DNA of 22,900 nucleotides from an uncultured Oscillospiraceae bacterium (lineage in GTDB: Bacteria > Bacillota > Clostridia > Oscillospirales > Acutalibacteraceae): assembly GCA_900549155.1 (NCBI GenBank), contig URNF01000023.1, positions 1-22,900 of the forward strand, given 5' to 3'. Numbering within the stretch: the stretch's first letter is position 1; the number at the start of each line of letters is the position of its first letter. Below the pieces are notes generated by a model that did no database searches, was not told the origin of the DNA, and saw nothing but the letters and a program-made list of their open reading frames with translations. Position numbers and translations under genes: made by a program. This document shows positions 14,929 to 22,900 of this stretch, piece after piece.

Positions 14929-15765
14929 TCACGGATTTTCCAACACATCCTGCGGCGTGTAGACGATGCGGTCGTTGGACTCGGTGTCGTCGCTGTAGGA
15001 CGAGAGGTCGAGCCGCCCCGCAATGCTGCCGCCGTTGCGCTCTAAGATCTGCGGCAGGACGTTCACAAACATGGCGATTTCCGCGTCGAGGTTGCTTTCG
15101 TTGCCGAGCGCGACGGTGAGCGTGTTTTTCCAGTTGAGGGCGATGTTGTTGCGGTCGCGCATGTCGATGCCGAGAATGCCCTCCGCCTTGTAGGTGTCGA
15201 TGGCGGTCTTGACCGTTTTCGTGATGCGCAGGCTGCGTTCGTCCATCGCCGGAGCGCCGAGCTTCACCTCGCCTGCGGCGGTCGCGCCGCGCAGATAGAA
15301 GTATCTGCCGGGGGTGTCGCCCGTCACGGGCAAAAGCTCAAGAATTTTGTTGTTGTCGCCGACAACGAGCCAGTGCCCGTCGGCATACATCGCGCCGCAG
15401 GGGACGGTCTCGGTGATGGTGATGGCGACGGTGTTGAAGGTGGGAGCGGTCACCTTGACGGTGTCGATATAGGCAAAGGTGTCGGCGAGCTTTTTGGCTG
15501 CCGCCGCCTTGTTCACCGACAGAATGTTTTGTCCTACGGACAGTCCGCTTGCGGCGATGATGGCTTCGTCGTCATAGTGGGTGTTGCCGGATACCGTGAT
15601 GCTTTGCAGCGAAAAGCGACTTTTTTGCGGGTCGGCGGTGGGCTTTTGGCTGCGCAGATAGATGAGCGCGCCCGCCAGTGCCGCAGAAAGGGCAAGGATG
15701 ATGAAAAACAGAATGACAACCACGCGAAAACGGTTGCGTTTTCTGCGCTGTTTCACTTCGGACAC
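14929..15765 (-). CDS. ftsQ: Cell division protein FtsQ/DivIB
   Basis: 278 residues with a GTG start (15763-15765) chosen because AAGGAA lies 8 nt upstream; the longer upstream reading frame runs through the end of murA and is rejected. A short basic cytoplasmic tail precedes one membrane segment (about 14-38), then a POTRA domain (about 52-117; FSLQSITVSGNTHYDDE, GQNILSVNK, PTFNTVAITITE) and a beta domain. This is the standard layout of FtsQ/DivIB, the bitopic protein that links FtsB/FtsL and the septal PBP in the divisome. It lies 17 nt after murA. Confidence 0.9.
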   Translation of the reverse strand: MSEVKQRRKRNRFRVVVILFFIILALSAALAGALIYLRSQKPTADPQKSRFSLQSITVSGNTHYDDEAIIAASGLSVGQNILSVNKAAAAKKLADTFAYIDTVKVTAPTFNTVAITITETVPCGAMYADGHWLVVGDNNKILELLPVTGDTPGRYFYLRGATAAGEVKLGAPAMDERSLRITKTVKTAIDTYKAEGILGIDMRDRNNIALNWKNTLTVALGNESNLDAEIAMFVNVLPQILERNGGSIAGRLDLSSYSDDTESNDRIVYTPQDVLENP

Positions 15766-15782
15766 GGTATCACTTCCTTTTT

Positions 15783-17036
15783 TTACAGCACTTCGATCAC
15801 AGCGCCGACATCTTTGAGTGTCTGCGGCAGCGCCGCATAGCCGCGCTGCAGGTGGTGCAGGGCGGAGATCTCGCTTTCGCCCTCTGCCGCCAGCGCCGCA
15901 ACCACCAGCGCCGCACCGCCGCGCAGGTCGGTGCATTTCACGGCGGCGCCGGACAGCGCCGACACGCCCTCGACCACCGCCATGCGCCCTTCGACCTTGA
16001 TGTGTGCGCCAAAGCGCAGCAGCTCGCCGACATAGCCATAGCGGTTGTCAAAGATCGTTTCAACGAAAACGCCCGTGCCCTTTGCCAGACAGGCGGCGGC
16101 AAGAAACGGCGCCGCCGCGTCGGTGGGGAATCCCGGATAGGGCATGGTGCGGACAAGCTTCATGGGCTTCAGGCGCGCGGGTGCGGCGACGGTCAGTCCT
16201 TTCGGCGTTTCCGTCGCGGTGCAGCCGGTCTCCTTGAGCACATCGACGATCGCCGCCACATGCGGCAGGAAAACGTTTTTGAGTGTCAGTGTGCCGCCCG
16301 CTGCGGCGACTGCCGCCATGTAGGTCGCGGCTTCGATGCGGTCGGGGATGATGCGGTGACGGCAGCCGTGGAGACGGGGGACGCCCTCGATCTCCAAAAC
16401 ACCCTCGCCGATGCCGGAAATTTCTGCACCGCAGGCGGTGAGAAAATGACAAAGATCCTGAATTTCCGGCTCTCTTGCGGCGTTGCGCAGTGTGGTCTTT
16501 CCTTTCGCCGTGACGGCGGCAAGCAGAATGTTCTCCGTTGCGCCGACGCTGGGGATGGACAGCGAAATGTCCGCGCCGTAGAGCGCGCCGTCGGTGCGGC
16601 AGTCGATCTTGCCGTGGCTTTCCGTGATATGTACGCCCATGCGCCGCAGGGCGGCAAGGTGCAGGTCGATGGGACGTGGTCCCAGCTCGCATCCGCCGGG
16701 ATAGGACAGGTGCGCCTCGCCGTAGCGGGCGATGAGCGCACCGAGAAAAATGATGGAAGAACGCATTTCCCGCATGAGATCATCCGGAATATCCGTGCGG
16801 CAGGTGCCGCCGGGATGGACGGTGACGGCGGGGTATTCCGCGGTGACATCGCAGCCGAGGTGGCGCAGGATGCGCACCGAGGCGTCCACGTCCGAAAGGC
16901 ACGGACAGTTGTCGATGACGCTTTCCCCGTCTGCCAGCAGCGTTGCCGCCAAAATGGGCAGCACACTGTTTTTGGCGCCGTTTATCGCCACGTCGCCGCA
17001 AAGCGGATGCCCGCCCTCGATGAGGAGTTTTTGCAT
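15783..17036 (-). CDS. murA: UDP-N-acetylglucosamine 1-carboxyvinyltransferase MurA
   Basis: 417 residues. It carries the inside-out alpha/beta barrel features GAKNSVLPILAA (20-31), the catalytic loop SYPGGCELGPRPIDLHL with Cys116, and TMPYPGFPTDAAAPF near 300. It transfers enolpyruvate from PEP to UDP-GlcNAc, the first committed step of peptidoglycan synthesis; the loop Cys is the target of fosfomycin, so the enzyme is expected to be sensitive. GGAAGGGAG precedes the ATG. The gap of 69 nt to murG contains a small hairpin GCTGTA-T-TACAGC but no convincing promoter. Confidence 0.96.
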   Translation of the reverse strand: MQKLLIEGGHPLCGDVAINGAKNSVLPILAATLLADGESVIDNCPCLSDVDASVRILRHLGCDVTAEYPAVTVHPGGTCRTDIPDDLMREMRSSIIFLGALIARYGEAHLSYPGGCELGPRPIDLHLAALRRMGVHITESHGKIDCRTDGALYGADISLSIPSVGATENILLAAVTAKGKTTLRNAAREPEIQDLCHFLTACGAEISGIGEGVLEIEGVPRLHGCRHRIIPDRIEAATYMAAVAAAGGTLTLKNVFLPHVAAIVDVLKETGCTATETPKGLTVAAPARLKPMKLVRTMPYPGFPTDAAAPFLAAACLAKGTGVFVETIFDNRYGYVGELLRFGAHIKVEGRMAVVEGVSALSGAAVKCTDLRGGAALVVAALAAEGESEISALHHLQRGYAALPQTLKDVGAVIEVL

Positions 17037-17105
17037 ATGGAATTTCTCCCTTCCGCGTGAGCTGTATTACAGCCCATTCTATGCGAAAGGGGGAGAGGTG
17101 GTGCA

Positions 17106-18227
17106 TCAGAGCATGCGCCGAATTTCCGCGAGAATGCGTGCGTCCGCGTCCAAAATGGCAAGGGCGGACGCATTTTTCGCCATTTTTGCCATCTTTTCTT
17201 TGTTGTCGGTGATGGCGGTGACGGCATCAAAAAGCCGCTCTGCCGTCAGATCCTTTTCCTCAATGCACACCGCCGCGCCGTGCTGCACCAGCACCATGGC
17301 GTTGCGGTATTGGTGGTTCTCCGCCACATAGGGCGAGGGAATGAGGACGGACGGTTTCCCCGCAGCGGGGATTTCGCTGAGCGTCATCGCGCCGCAGCGA
17401 CAGATGACAAGATCCGCCGCCGCCATGCAGCGCGGCATGTCGTCGATATATTCCCGCACGGAGATGCCGTCGGCATCAAGCGGCACGCCAGCCGCTTTCA
17501 GCGCGGCGCAGATGTCGGCAAAGCCCGCCTTGCCGACGCCGTGGATGTGCTGCAGCCTGCCGAGAGCGTGGCTTTTTTGCAGCACACCGACCATGGCTTC
17601 GTTGATATGCCGTGCGCCGAGACTGCCCCCGAAGGACAAAACCAGCGGGCGGTCGTCAAGACCCAGCTCCCGCCGCGCTTTTTGCTTTGCGGCGGCGTCC
17701 ATATGTAGAAATTCCGGCCGCAGGGGATTGCCCGTCACGACCGCCTTGCTGCCCGTCGGCAGAAAACGGCGCGCGTCCTCGCTGCACAAAAGGACAGTCG
17801 CCCCCTCGCGCGCAAGCTCCTTGACCGTTTTGCCGGGGAAGGCGTTGGACTCATGCACCAAAACGGGAATGTGCATTTTCAGCGCGCAGCGCAGGATCGG
17901 TCCGCAGACATAGCCGCCCGTGCCGATGGCGATGTCGGGCTTGAAATTCTGCAGAATGTCCCGCGAGGTGCGCCCTGCGGCAAGCACATAGTGCACCGTT
18001 TTCAGATTGCGCACAAAATTCTGCGGTGTCGGCTTGCGGTAAAATCCCTGCATCGGCATGGTTTTGATGGGATACCCCGCCTTTGGGACAAGGGTCGTCT
18101 CCATCCTGCCCGTCGCGCCGACGAACAGAATTTCCGTGTTTTCAAAATTTTCTTCGATCAGGCGGGCAATGGCGAGAGCGGGGTTGATGTGCCCCGCCGT
18201 GCCGCCGCCGGTCATCAAAACGCGCAT
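17106..18227 (-). CDS. murG: UDP-N-acetylglucosamine transferase MurG (lipid II synthesis)
   Basis: 373 residues. The N-terminal MRVLMTGGGTAGHINPALAI carries the G-loop and catalytic-region His13, and the C-terminal half holds SFGGSLGARHIN and CRCGAMTLSEIPAAGKPSVLIP, both diagnostic for MurG. It adds GlcNAc to lipid I on the cytoplasmic membrane face to give lipid II. The start is ATG 18225-18227 with AAAAGGAG 9 nt upstream; longer in-frame starts run through ftsW and are rejected. It begins 16 nt after the ftsW stop. Confidence 0.96.
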   Translation of the reverse strand: MRVLMTGGGTAGHINPALAIARLIEENFENTEILFVGATGRMETTLVPKAGYPIKTMPMQGFYRKPTPQNFVRNLKTVHYVLAAGRTSRDILQNFKPDIAIGTGGYVCGPILRCALKMHIPVLVHESNAFPGKTVKELAREGATVLLCSEDARRFLPTGSKAVVTGNPLRPEFLHMDAAAKQKARRELGLDDRPLVLSFGGSLGARHINEAMVGVLQKSHALGRLQHIHGVGKAGFADICAALKAAGVPLDADGISVREYIDDMPRCMAAADLVICRCGAMTLSEIPAAGKPSVLIPSPYVAENHQYRNAMVLVQHGAAVCIEEKDLTAERLFDAVTAITDNKEKMAKMAKNASALAILDADARILAEIRRML

Positions 18228-18243
18228 GAAAGCAGCTCCTTTT

Positions 18244-19425
18244 CTAGCTCTTTTTGAGGCGGGACTGTCGGGATACGGCAAGCACAATGCCCATCTGTGC
18301 CAGCAGCATGACAAGCGACGTGCCGCCGTAGCTGAAGAACGGCAGACTGATGCCGGTGTTGGGCATGCTGTTGGTGACAACGGCGATGTTCAGAATGACC
18401 TGTATGCCGATCTGGGCGGTGAGCCCGATTGCCAAAACCGAGCCGAATTTGTCGGGCGCGTTCATGGCGATGACAAAGCCGCGCCAAATGAGCAGCGCAA
18501 ACAAAAGCAGAATGAGTGCCGCACCGATGAAGCCCAGCTCCTCGCACACCACGGCAAAAATGAAGTCGTTTTGCGGTTCGGGGAGAAACAGGTGCTTTTG
18601 GCGGGAATTGCCCAGTCCCTGTCCCAAAAGTCCGCCCGAGCCGATGGTGAACAGCGACTGCACCGTTTGCCACGCTTCGTTTCTGCCTGCGGCATCGCGG
18701 GCATAGACCTCCATCGGGTGCAGCCACACGTCGATGCGTTCCTGTTCATAGTGCAGGACGAAAACGGCGAAAAACACCGCCGACGCGCCGAGCAGCACAA
18801 TGAGCACGAGATAGCGCAGGCGGCAGCCGCCGACAAACATCAGCACCAGCCCCAGCATACAAATGAGGATCGTGCCGGAAAGGTGCGGCTCCAAAAACAC
18901 CAGCCCGCAGGTCACCATGAGAATGGCGAGCAGCGGCAGAAAGCCGCCCGTGAACGTGCCGATGCGTTTATAGTTCAGAGAAATGAGGTGGGAAAACAGC
19001 AAAATGAGCGAAAATTTTGCCACCTCGGACGGCTGGAACTGACCGATGCCGGGGATGCGGATCCAGCGGTGGATGCCGCTTTGCGCGGGCATCAGCAGCA
19101 CGACGCCCAAAAGCAGGATGGAAAACACCCACAAGATCCAGGCGAAGCGATGCCAGCGATGATAGTCCACAAAGGACAGCGCAAACATGGCGGCGATGCC
19201 GAGTGCGGCAAAAATGAGCTGCTTTTTGATATAAAAGAAGCTGTCGCCGTTGTTGTTATAGAAAGCATAGACATAGCTTGCGGAATAGAGACACACAAGC
19301 CCTATGACCAAAATGGCAAGCAGAATGATCAGAAAAGGAATGTCGAAGCCGCCCGCGGCATACAGAAACTTTTTCTTTTTGCGCATTGCCGCAGCGGGAT
19401 CCGCACGCAGGGGGATCACAGACAT
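18244..19425 (-). CDS. ftsW: Septal peptidoglycan polymerase FtsW (SEDS family)
   Basis: 393 residues with about ten membrane helices. SEDS signatures are clear: FQPSEVAKFSLI, ERIDVWLHP (with the catalytic Asp region), SLFTIGSGGLLGQGLGNSRQKHLFLPEPQNDFIFA, and the C-terminal NTGISLPFFSYGGTS. FtsW polymerises lipid II glycan at the septum together with a class B PBP, which lies upstream in this cluster. The start is ATG 19423-19425, 8 nt after AAGGAG; a GTG 9 nt upstream overlaps that ribosome site and is rejected. Position between mraY and murG fits the classical dcw order, where murD is often found between mraY and ftsW but is missing here. FtsW is favoured over RodA or SpoVE on context; SpoVE cannot be fully excluded. 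Confidence 0.9.
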   Translation of the reverse strand: MSVIPLRADPAAAMRKKKKFLYAAGGFDIPFLIILLAILVIGLVCLYSASYVYAFYNNNGDSFFYIKKQLIFAALGIAAMFALSFVDYHRWHRFAWILWVFSILLLGVVLLMPAQSGIHRWIRIPGIGQFQPSEVAKFSLILLFSHLISLNYKRIGTFTGGFLPLLAILMVTCGLVFLEPHLSGTILICMLGLVLMFVGGCRLRYLVLIVLLGASAVFFAVFVLHYEQERIDVWLHPMEVYARDAAGRNEAWQTVQSLFTIGSGGLLGQGLGNSRQKHLFLPEPQNDFIFAVVCEELGFIGAALILLLFALLIWRGFVIAMNAPDKFGSVLAIGLTAQIGIQVILNIAVVTNSMPNTGISLPFFSYGGTSLVMLLAQMGIVLAVSRQSRLKKS

Positions 19426-19470
19426 CGGTATCACTCCTTTTCATAATCAGTATGGAAAAAACGTTTGAAA

Positions 19471-20484
19471 TTATGCGAAGAACAGCAGCAGTGCAGCGGC
19501 ACTGCCGATGACAGTGACAAGGGTGAAAACGGCGACGATGGTGTTCTCGCTCCAGCCGCACAGCTCGAAATGATGGTGCAGCGGACTCATTTTGAACAGC
19601 CGTTTGCCGTGGGTGATCTTGAAATAGCAGACCTGCAGAATGACCGACAGGTTTTCGCAGATGTAGACGATGCCGACGGGGATAAGCAAAAACGGTTGGT
19701 TAAGCGCAAAGGCGATGCCTGTGAGCAGTGCGCCGATGAACAGCGAGCCGGTGTCGCCCATGAACACGCGGGCGGGATGCAGATTCCAAAGGAGAAAGCC
19801 CGCCAGCGCGCCCGCAAACGAAACGGAGAGCACACCGACGCCGAACACCTTCAGCGCGCCCGCGATGGCGATAAAGGGCAGCACCGCCGTGAAGCTCACG
19901 CCTGCGCAAAGACCGTCGATGCCGTCGGTCAGATTGGTGGCGTTGCTCATGGCGATGATAACGAAAACGCAAAAGGGAATATACCAGATGCCGAAGTCGA
20001 CATAGCCGCAAAACGGCACAAACAGCAGCCCCGCGCCCGCAAAATAGGTCGAAAGGGCATAGCCGAAGGCGACCAGCAGCTGCGCGCCCAGCTTTTGGGC
20101 GGCGGTGAGTCCGAGGTTGCGCTTTTTGACCACCTTGATGAAGTCATCGGCAAAGCCGATGAGACCGCAGCAAAGCGCCAAAAACAGCGCGCCGAACAGC
20201 TTGACCAGCGAGAGTGTGCTGCCGGAGAGCGCTTTTTCGGGCAAAAGCGCCTGTGCAAGCAGCAGGGCGAGGGTGCTGACAACGGTGGTGGACAGGATGA
20301 AAATGAGTCCGCCCATGGTCGGTGTGCCCTGCTTTTTTTGGTGCCAGGCGGGACCTTCCTCGCGGATGGTCTGACCGAAATGCAGCTTGTGCAGCTCGGG
20401 GATCATCACCTTGCCGAGAAGCGCCGCCAGCAAAAAGGCGACTGCTCCCGCGCCCATCAGCAGCAAAATTTGTTCGGTTGTCAT
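19471..20484 (-). CDS. mraY: Phospho-N-acetylmuramoyl-pentapeptide transferase MraY
   Basis: 337 residues with about ten membrane segments. It shows GTPTMGGLIF (about 53-62), GFADDFIKVVKKRNLGL with the Asp-Asp pair, MSNATNLTDGIDGLCAG, and PLHHHFELCGWSE, all standard MraY motifs. It transfers the MurNAc-pentapeptide to undecaprenyl phosphate, giving lipid I. AAAGGA is upstream of the ATG. It is 25 nt from murE and 45 nt before ftsW. Confidence 0.97.
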   Translation of the reverse strand: MTTEQILLLMGAGAVAFLLAALLGKVMIPELHKLHFGQTIREEGPAWHQKKQGTPTMGGLIFILSTTVVSTLALLLAQALLPEKALSGSTLSLVKLFGALFLALCCGLIGFADDFIKVVKKRNLGLTAAQKLGAQLLVAFGYALSTYFAGAGLLFVPFCGYVDFGIWYIPFCVFVIIAMSNATNLTDGIDGLCAGVSFTAVLPFIAIAGALKVFGVGVLSVSFAGALAGFLLWNLHPARVFMGDTGSLFIGALLTGIAFALNQPFLLIPVGIVYICENLSVILQVCYFKITHGKRLFKMSPLHHHFELCGWSENTIVAVFTLVTVIGSAAALLLFFA

Positions 20485-20509
20485 ACGGCATCGTCCTTTA
20501 TGTCAAGAT

Positions 20510-21949
20510 TTACAGTGCTTTCAAAGTGTCCGCAACGACCTCGCGTTCGTCGAGATGGATGGTGCCGTCGCGCAGGATCTGATAGGTCTCGTGTCCCTTT
20601 CCGGCAAGCAGCACCGTGTCGCCGGGCTTGGCGTTTGCCACCGCCCACTTGATCGCTTCAATGCGGTTTTCGATGACCCTTGTGGGCGTTTTGGTGCGCT
20701 TCATGCCGACGAGAATTTCGTCGATGATGGCGGACGGCTCTTCCGAGCGGGGATTATCCGAGGTCACGACCGCAACATCGGAAAGCGCGGCGGCAATTTT
20801 GCCCATCTGCGGGCGCTTGGTGCGGTCGCGGTCGCCGCCGCAGCCGAACACGGTGATGAGCCGCCCCTTGCAGCATTCCTTCAGCGTTTTGCAGATGTTT
20901 TCCAGTCCGTCGGGGGTGTGGGCATAGTCGATGACGACGGTGAAATCCCTGCCCGTCGGCACAACCTCGGCGCGTCCCTTGACGCCCGTTGCCTGCGACA
21001 GTCCCTCGGTGACGGTGTCAAACGGCAGCCCCAGCGTGAGCGCTGCCGCGGCGGTCGCCATACCGTTATATACGGAGAATTGTCCCGGAATATGCAGATG
21101 GATGCGCCCGATCTTCGTGCCGGCAATCAGCTCAAACCGCACACCGTCGGGCAGGTGACGGACGTTTTTTGCCGTGAAATCGGCGGTGTCGTCATCGGCG
21201 GAATAGCGCAGGATGGGGCAGGAAAGCCCTGCCGTGAGCACCGCTGCGTGCGGATCGTCCGCGTTGACGACGGCGGTGTTGCACATGGTGAACAGCCGCT
21301 TTTTGGCGGCGAGATAGTTTTCCATCGTGCCGTGATAGTCGAGGTGATCCTGGGTCAGATTGGTGAACACCGCCACCTCAAAATGACAGCCCGCGACCCT
21401 TTCCTGCGCCAGCGCATGGGAGGACACCTCCATCACGCAGCAGTCGCATCCCTCGGCGACCATCAGCGCAAACAGGCTTTGCAGCTCATAGGTGTCGGGT
21501 GTGGTGCGGGCGGCGGGCAGTGCGCGGTCGCTGATCATGTTTTGGATCGTGCCGATGAGCCCCACCTTGTGCCCCGCTTTTTCGAGCAGCGATTTGAGCA
21601 GACAGACGGTGGTGGTTTTGCCGTTGGTACCCGTGACGCCGATGAGCTTTAATTTGTCGGCGGGGTGTCCGAACCAGTTGGCGGACAGCTGCGCCCATGC
21701 AAGGCGCGTGTCCGCAACCTGTATCTGCCGCGGCAGTCCGAGGTCGCGCTCCACCACCACGGCGGCTGCGCCCGCCTCAACGGCAGAAGCGGCAAAGCGG
21801 TGTCCGTCGACGGCGGTGCCGTTGATGCAGACAAACACGCCGTCCTTTTCCGCCTTGCGGGAGTCGCAGGTGATCGAGGTGACGGGCAGGTCTGCCGTCA
21901 GCACCCCCGAAACGGCGGCAACACCCGAAAACAGTTCTGTGATCGTCAT
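20510..21949 (-). CDS. murE: UDP-MurNAc-L-Ala-D-Glu:meso-diaminopimelate ligase MurE
   Basis: 479 residues. The ATP loop is GVTGTNGKTTT (104-114), the carbamylated-Lys region is NYLAAKKRLF (about 211-220), and the substrate-selecting motif is DNPRSEEP (398-405). DNPR marks the meso-diaminopimelate-adding type, so A1-gamma (mDAP) peptidoglycan is predicted, as against DDPN in lysine-adding enzymes. The start is ATG 21947-21949 with AAAGGGAAG upstream; a frame start 21 nt earlier would overlap the PBP stop. It begins 17 nt after the PBP gene. Confidence 0.95.
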   Translation of the reverse strand: MTITELFSGVAAVSGVLTADLPVTSITCDSRKAEKDGVFVCINGTAVDGHRFAASAVEAGAAAVVVERDLGLPRQIQVADTRLAWAQLSANWFGHPADKLKLIGVTGTNGKTTTVCLLKSLLEKAGHKVGLIGTIQNMISDRALPAARTTPDTYELQSLFALMVAEGCDCCVMEVSSHALAQERVAGCHFEVAVFTNLTQDHLDYHGTMENYLAAKKRLFTMCNTAVVNADDPHAAVLTAGLSCPILRYSADDDTADFTAKNVRHLPDGVRFELIAGTKIGRIHLHIPGQFSVYNGMATAAAALTLGLPFDTVTEGLSQATGVKGRAEVVPTGRDFTVVIDYAHTPDGLENICKTLKECCKGRLITVFGCGGDRDRTKRPQMGKIAAALSDVAVVTSDNPRSEEPSAIIDEILVGMKRTKTPTRVIENRIEAIKWAVANAKPGDTVLLAGKGHETYQILRDGTIHLDEREVVADTLKAL

Positions 21950-21966
21950 GAGGATCTTCCCTTTCA

Positions 21967-22900
21967 TCATCCACCGTCGGCGCTGTCTTTATAGAGGAAC
22001 GAGACGGTAACGGTCGTGCCGAGCGGCACCTTTGTGCCGGCGGCAACACTTTGCTTGTTTGCGATCGCCTGACCGGAATCCAGTCCGACTCCCGACAGAC
22101 GGAGATTGATCCCGACATTGGCGGCGGCAGCGTTGGCGGCTGTGACGCTCATGCCGGAGAAGTTGGGCACGGTGACGGTCTTGTCGGCGACGCTGTCGTC
22201 GGTATACAATACCACCATGCCGCCGCGCGGCATGGACTGACCGGCTTCGGGAACCTGTTTTATGACAGTGGCGCCGCTGCCTACCACACGTGCGGACAGT
22301 CCGGCGTTTGTGATCGCTGCCTGCGCGGAGGCGGTGCTTTTGCCGGTGACGGCGGGGGAGGTGGTGCTGAGCTTGGCAAGCTCGGCATTGGTGTATTTCG
22401 GTTCGACGCCGAGATAGGGCAGCACCTCCGACAGCACCTTTTGAGCGACGGGAGCGGAGATCGTGCCGCCGTAGCGCACGGCGCACTGCGGCTGATCCAG
22501 AAGCACCAGAATGGCGATCTGCGGATCGTCGGCGGGGGCAAAGCCCGCAAAGGACGCGACCACCTCGTTGCCCTCCATGTCGCGCTTTTCGGAGGTGCCG
22601 GTTTTGCCCGCGACGCGATAGCCCGCGACATAGGCGCTCTTGCAGCCGCCGCCGTTGACGGCGGCTTCCATCATGCCGGACACCTGCGCTGCCGTTTCGG
22701 CGGAAACGACCTGACGGCGCACGGTCGGCTCGGTGTTTTTCACCACATTGCCGTCGCTGTCGAGGATCTGCTGCACCACATAGGGTGTCATCAGCTTGCC
22801 GCCGTTGGCAATGGCGGAGATGCCGGTGATCATCTGAATGGGGGTGACCTTGTTGGTCTGACCGAAAGCGGCGGTCGCCAGCGACGATGCCGTTTCGCTC
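21967..22900 (-). CDS. ftsI: Class B penicillin-binding protein with PASTA domains (FtsI/SpoVD type), C-terminal part
   Basis: The 310 residues in the window are the C-terminal half; the N-terminus lies to the right. It begins inside the transpeptidase domain, ASSLATAAFGQTNKVTPIQM and MITGISAIANGGKLMTPYVV, and contains the KTGT active-site motif in VAGKTGTSEKRD. The SxxK and SxN motifs lie outside. After a linker come two PASTA domains (about the last 150 residues; VPEAGQSMPRGGMVV and VTVPNFSGMSV), which bind muropeptides or lipid II. Position before murE matches the septal PBP (pbpB/ftsI) or sporulation PBP SpoVD of Firmicutes; the PASTA tail is common in both and the two cannot be separated here. 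Confidence 0.9.
   Translation of the reverse strand, partial: SETASSLATAAFGQTNKVTPIQMITGISAIANGGKLMTPYVVQQILDSDGNVVKNTEPTVRRQVVSAETAAQVSGMMEAAVNGGGCKSAYVAGYRVAGKTGTSEKRDMEGNEVVASFAGFAPADDPQIAILVLLDQPQCAVRYGGTISAPVAQKVLSEVLPYLGVEPKYTNAELAKLSTTSPAVTGKSTASAQAAITNAGLSARVVGSGATVIKQVPEAGQSMPRGGMVVLYTDDSVADKTVTVPNFSGMSVTAANAAAANVGINLRLSGVGLDSGQAIANKQSVAAGTKVPLGTTVTVSFLYKDSADGG

Noticed and set aside
17037..17105. A possible promoter (TAGAAT) in the murG-murA gap
   Set aside because: No -35 hexamer at suitable distance; co-transcription with murG is simpler.

Overview
The window looks like a chromosomal stretch from a GC-rich, low-copy-repeat Firmicute of the class Clostridia, most likely a gut-type Oscillospirales/Ruminococcaceae relative. 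The evidence is a classical sigma-A promoter grammar (TTGACA-17-TATACT), strong AGGAGG-type ribosome binding sites, a T-box leader in front of thrS, the clostridial order of the dcw (division and cell wall) genes, a MurE with the DNPR motif of meso-diaminopimelate-adding enzymes, a LiaF-like protein and a PASTA-bearing class B PBP. The organism assignment is inference from gene content; no rRNA or marker search was possible. No tRNA, rRNA, insertion sequence, prophage or CRISPR array was seen.

Layout. Positions 1-3530 hold unrelated single genes: the 5' part of a GH36 alpha-galactosidase (minus, cut by the window edge) with its own promoter and a palindromic operator candidate; a membrane-anchored C39-type cysteine peptidase (minus) whose frame is broken once near 2241; queH (plus), the queuosine-synthesis epoxide reductase, ending at a strong terminator; and a small unknown ORF (minus). 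Positions 3547-6600 carry a collagen-like, repeat-rich, N-terminally anchored surface protein (minus) divergent from a small XRE-type regulator (plus). Three GGAA...TTCC-like elements lie over their back-to-back promoters, which suggests a dedicated repressor/surface-protein cassette.

Positions 6714-11448 are a tight five-gene plus-strand operon: a GT28-type glycolipid glycosyltransferase, a divergent PlsY-like protein, a LiaF-like four-helix membrane protein, an ABC ATPase and its 532-residue permease. The genes overlap by 4-7 nt or lie 13 nt apart, which argues for one envelope-lipid or envelope-stress function. A perfect bidirectional terminator separates this operon from the convergent thrS.

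Positions 11510-22900 (all minus) are thrS with its T-box leader, then, reading upstream, ftsZ, ftsQ, murA, murG, ftsW, mraY, murE and the C-terminal half of a class B PBP with two PASTA domains. Transcription runs from the right edge leftwards. The set covers lipid I/II synthesis (MraY, MurG), two cytoplasmic precursor steps (MurA, MurE), the septal polymerase and transpeptidase pair (FtsW, PBP), the divisome scaffold protein FtsQ and the Z-ring. murD, murF, murC and ftsA are absent from the places where they are often found. ftsZ also has its own promoter candidate in the gap after ftsQ.

The candidates most worth a second look are the collagen-like/XRE cassette with its triple operator region, and the GT28-PlsY-LiaF-ABC envelope operon. 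Most of the rest is well-known core biology.
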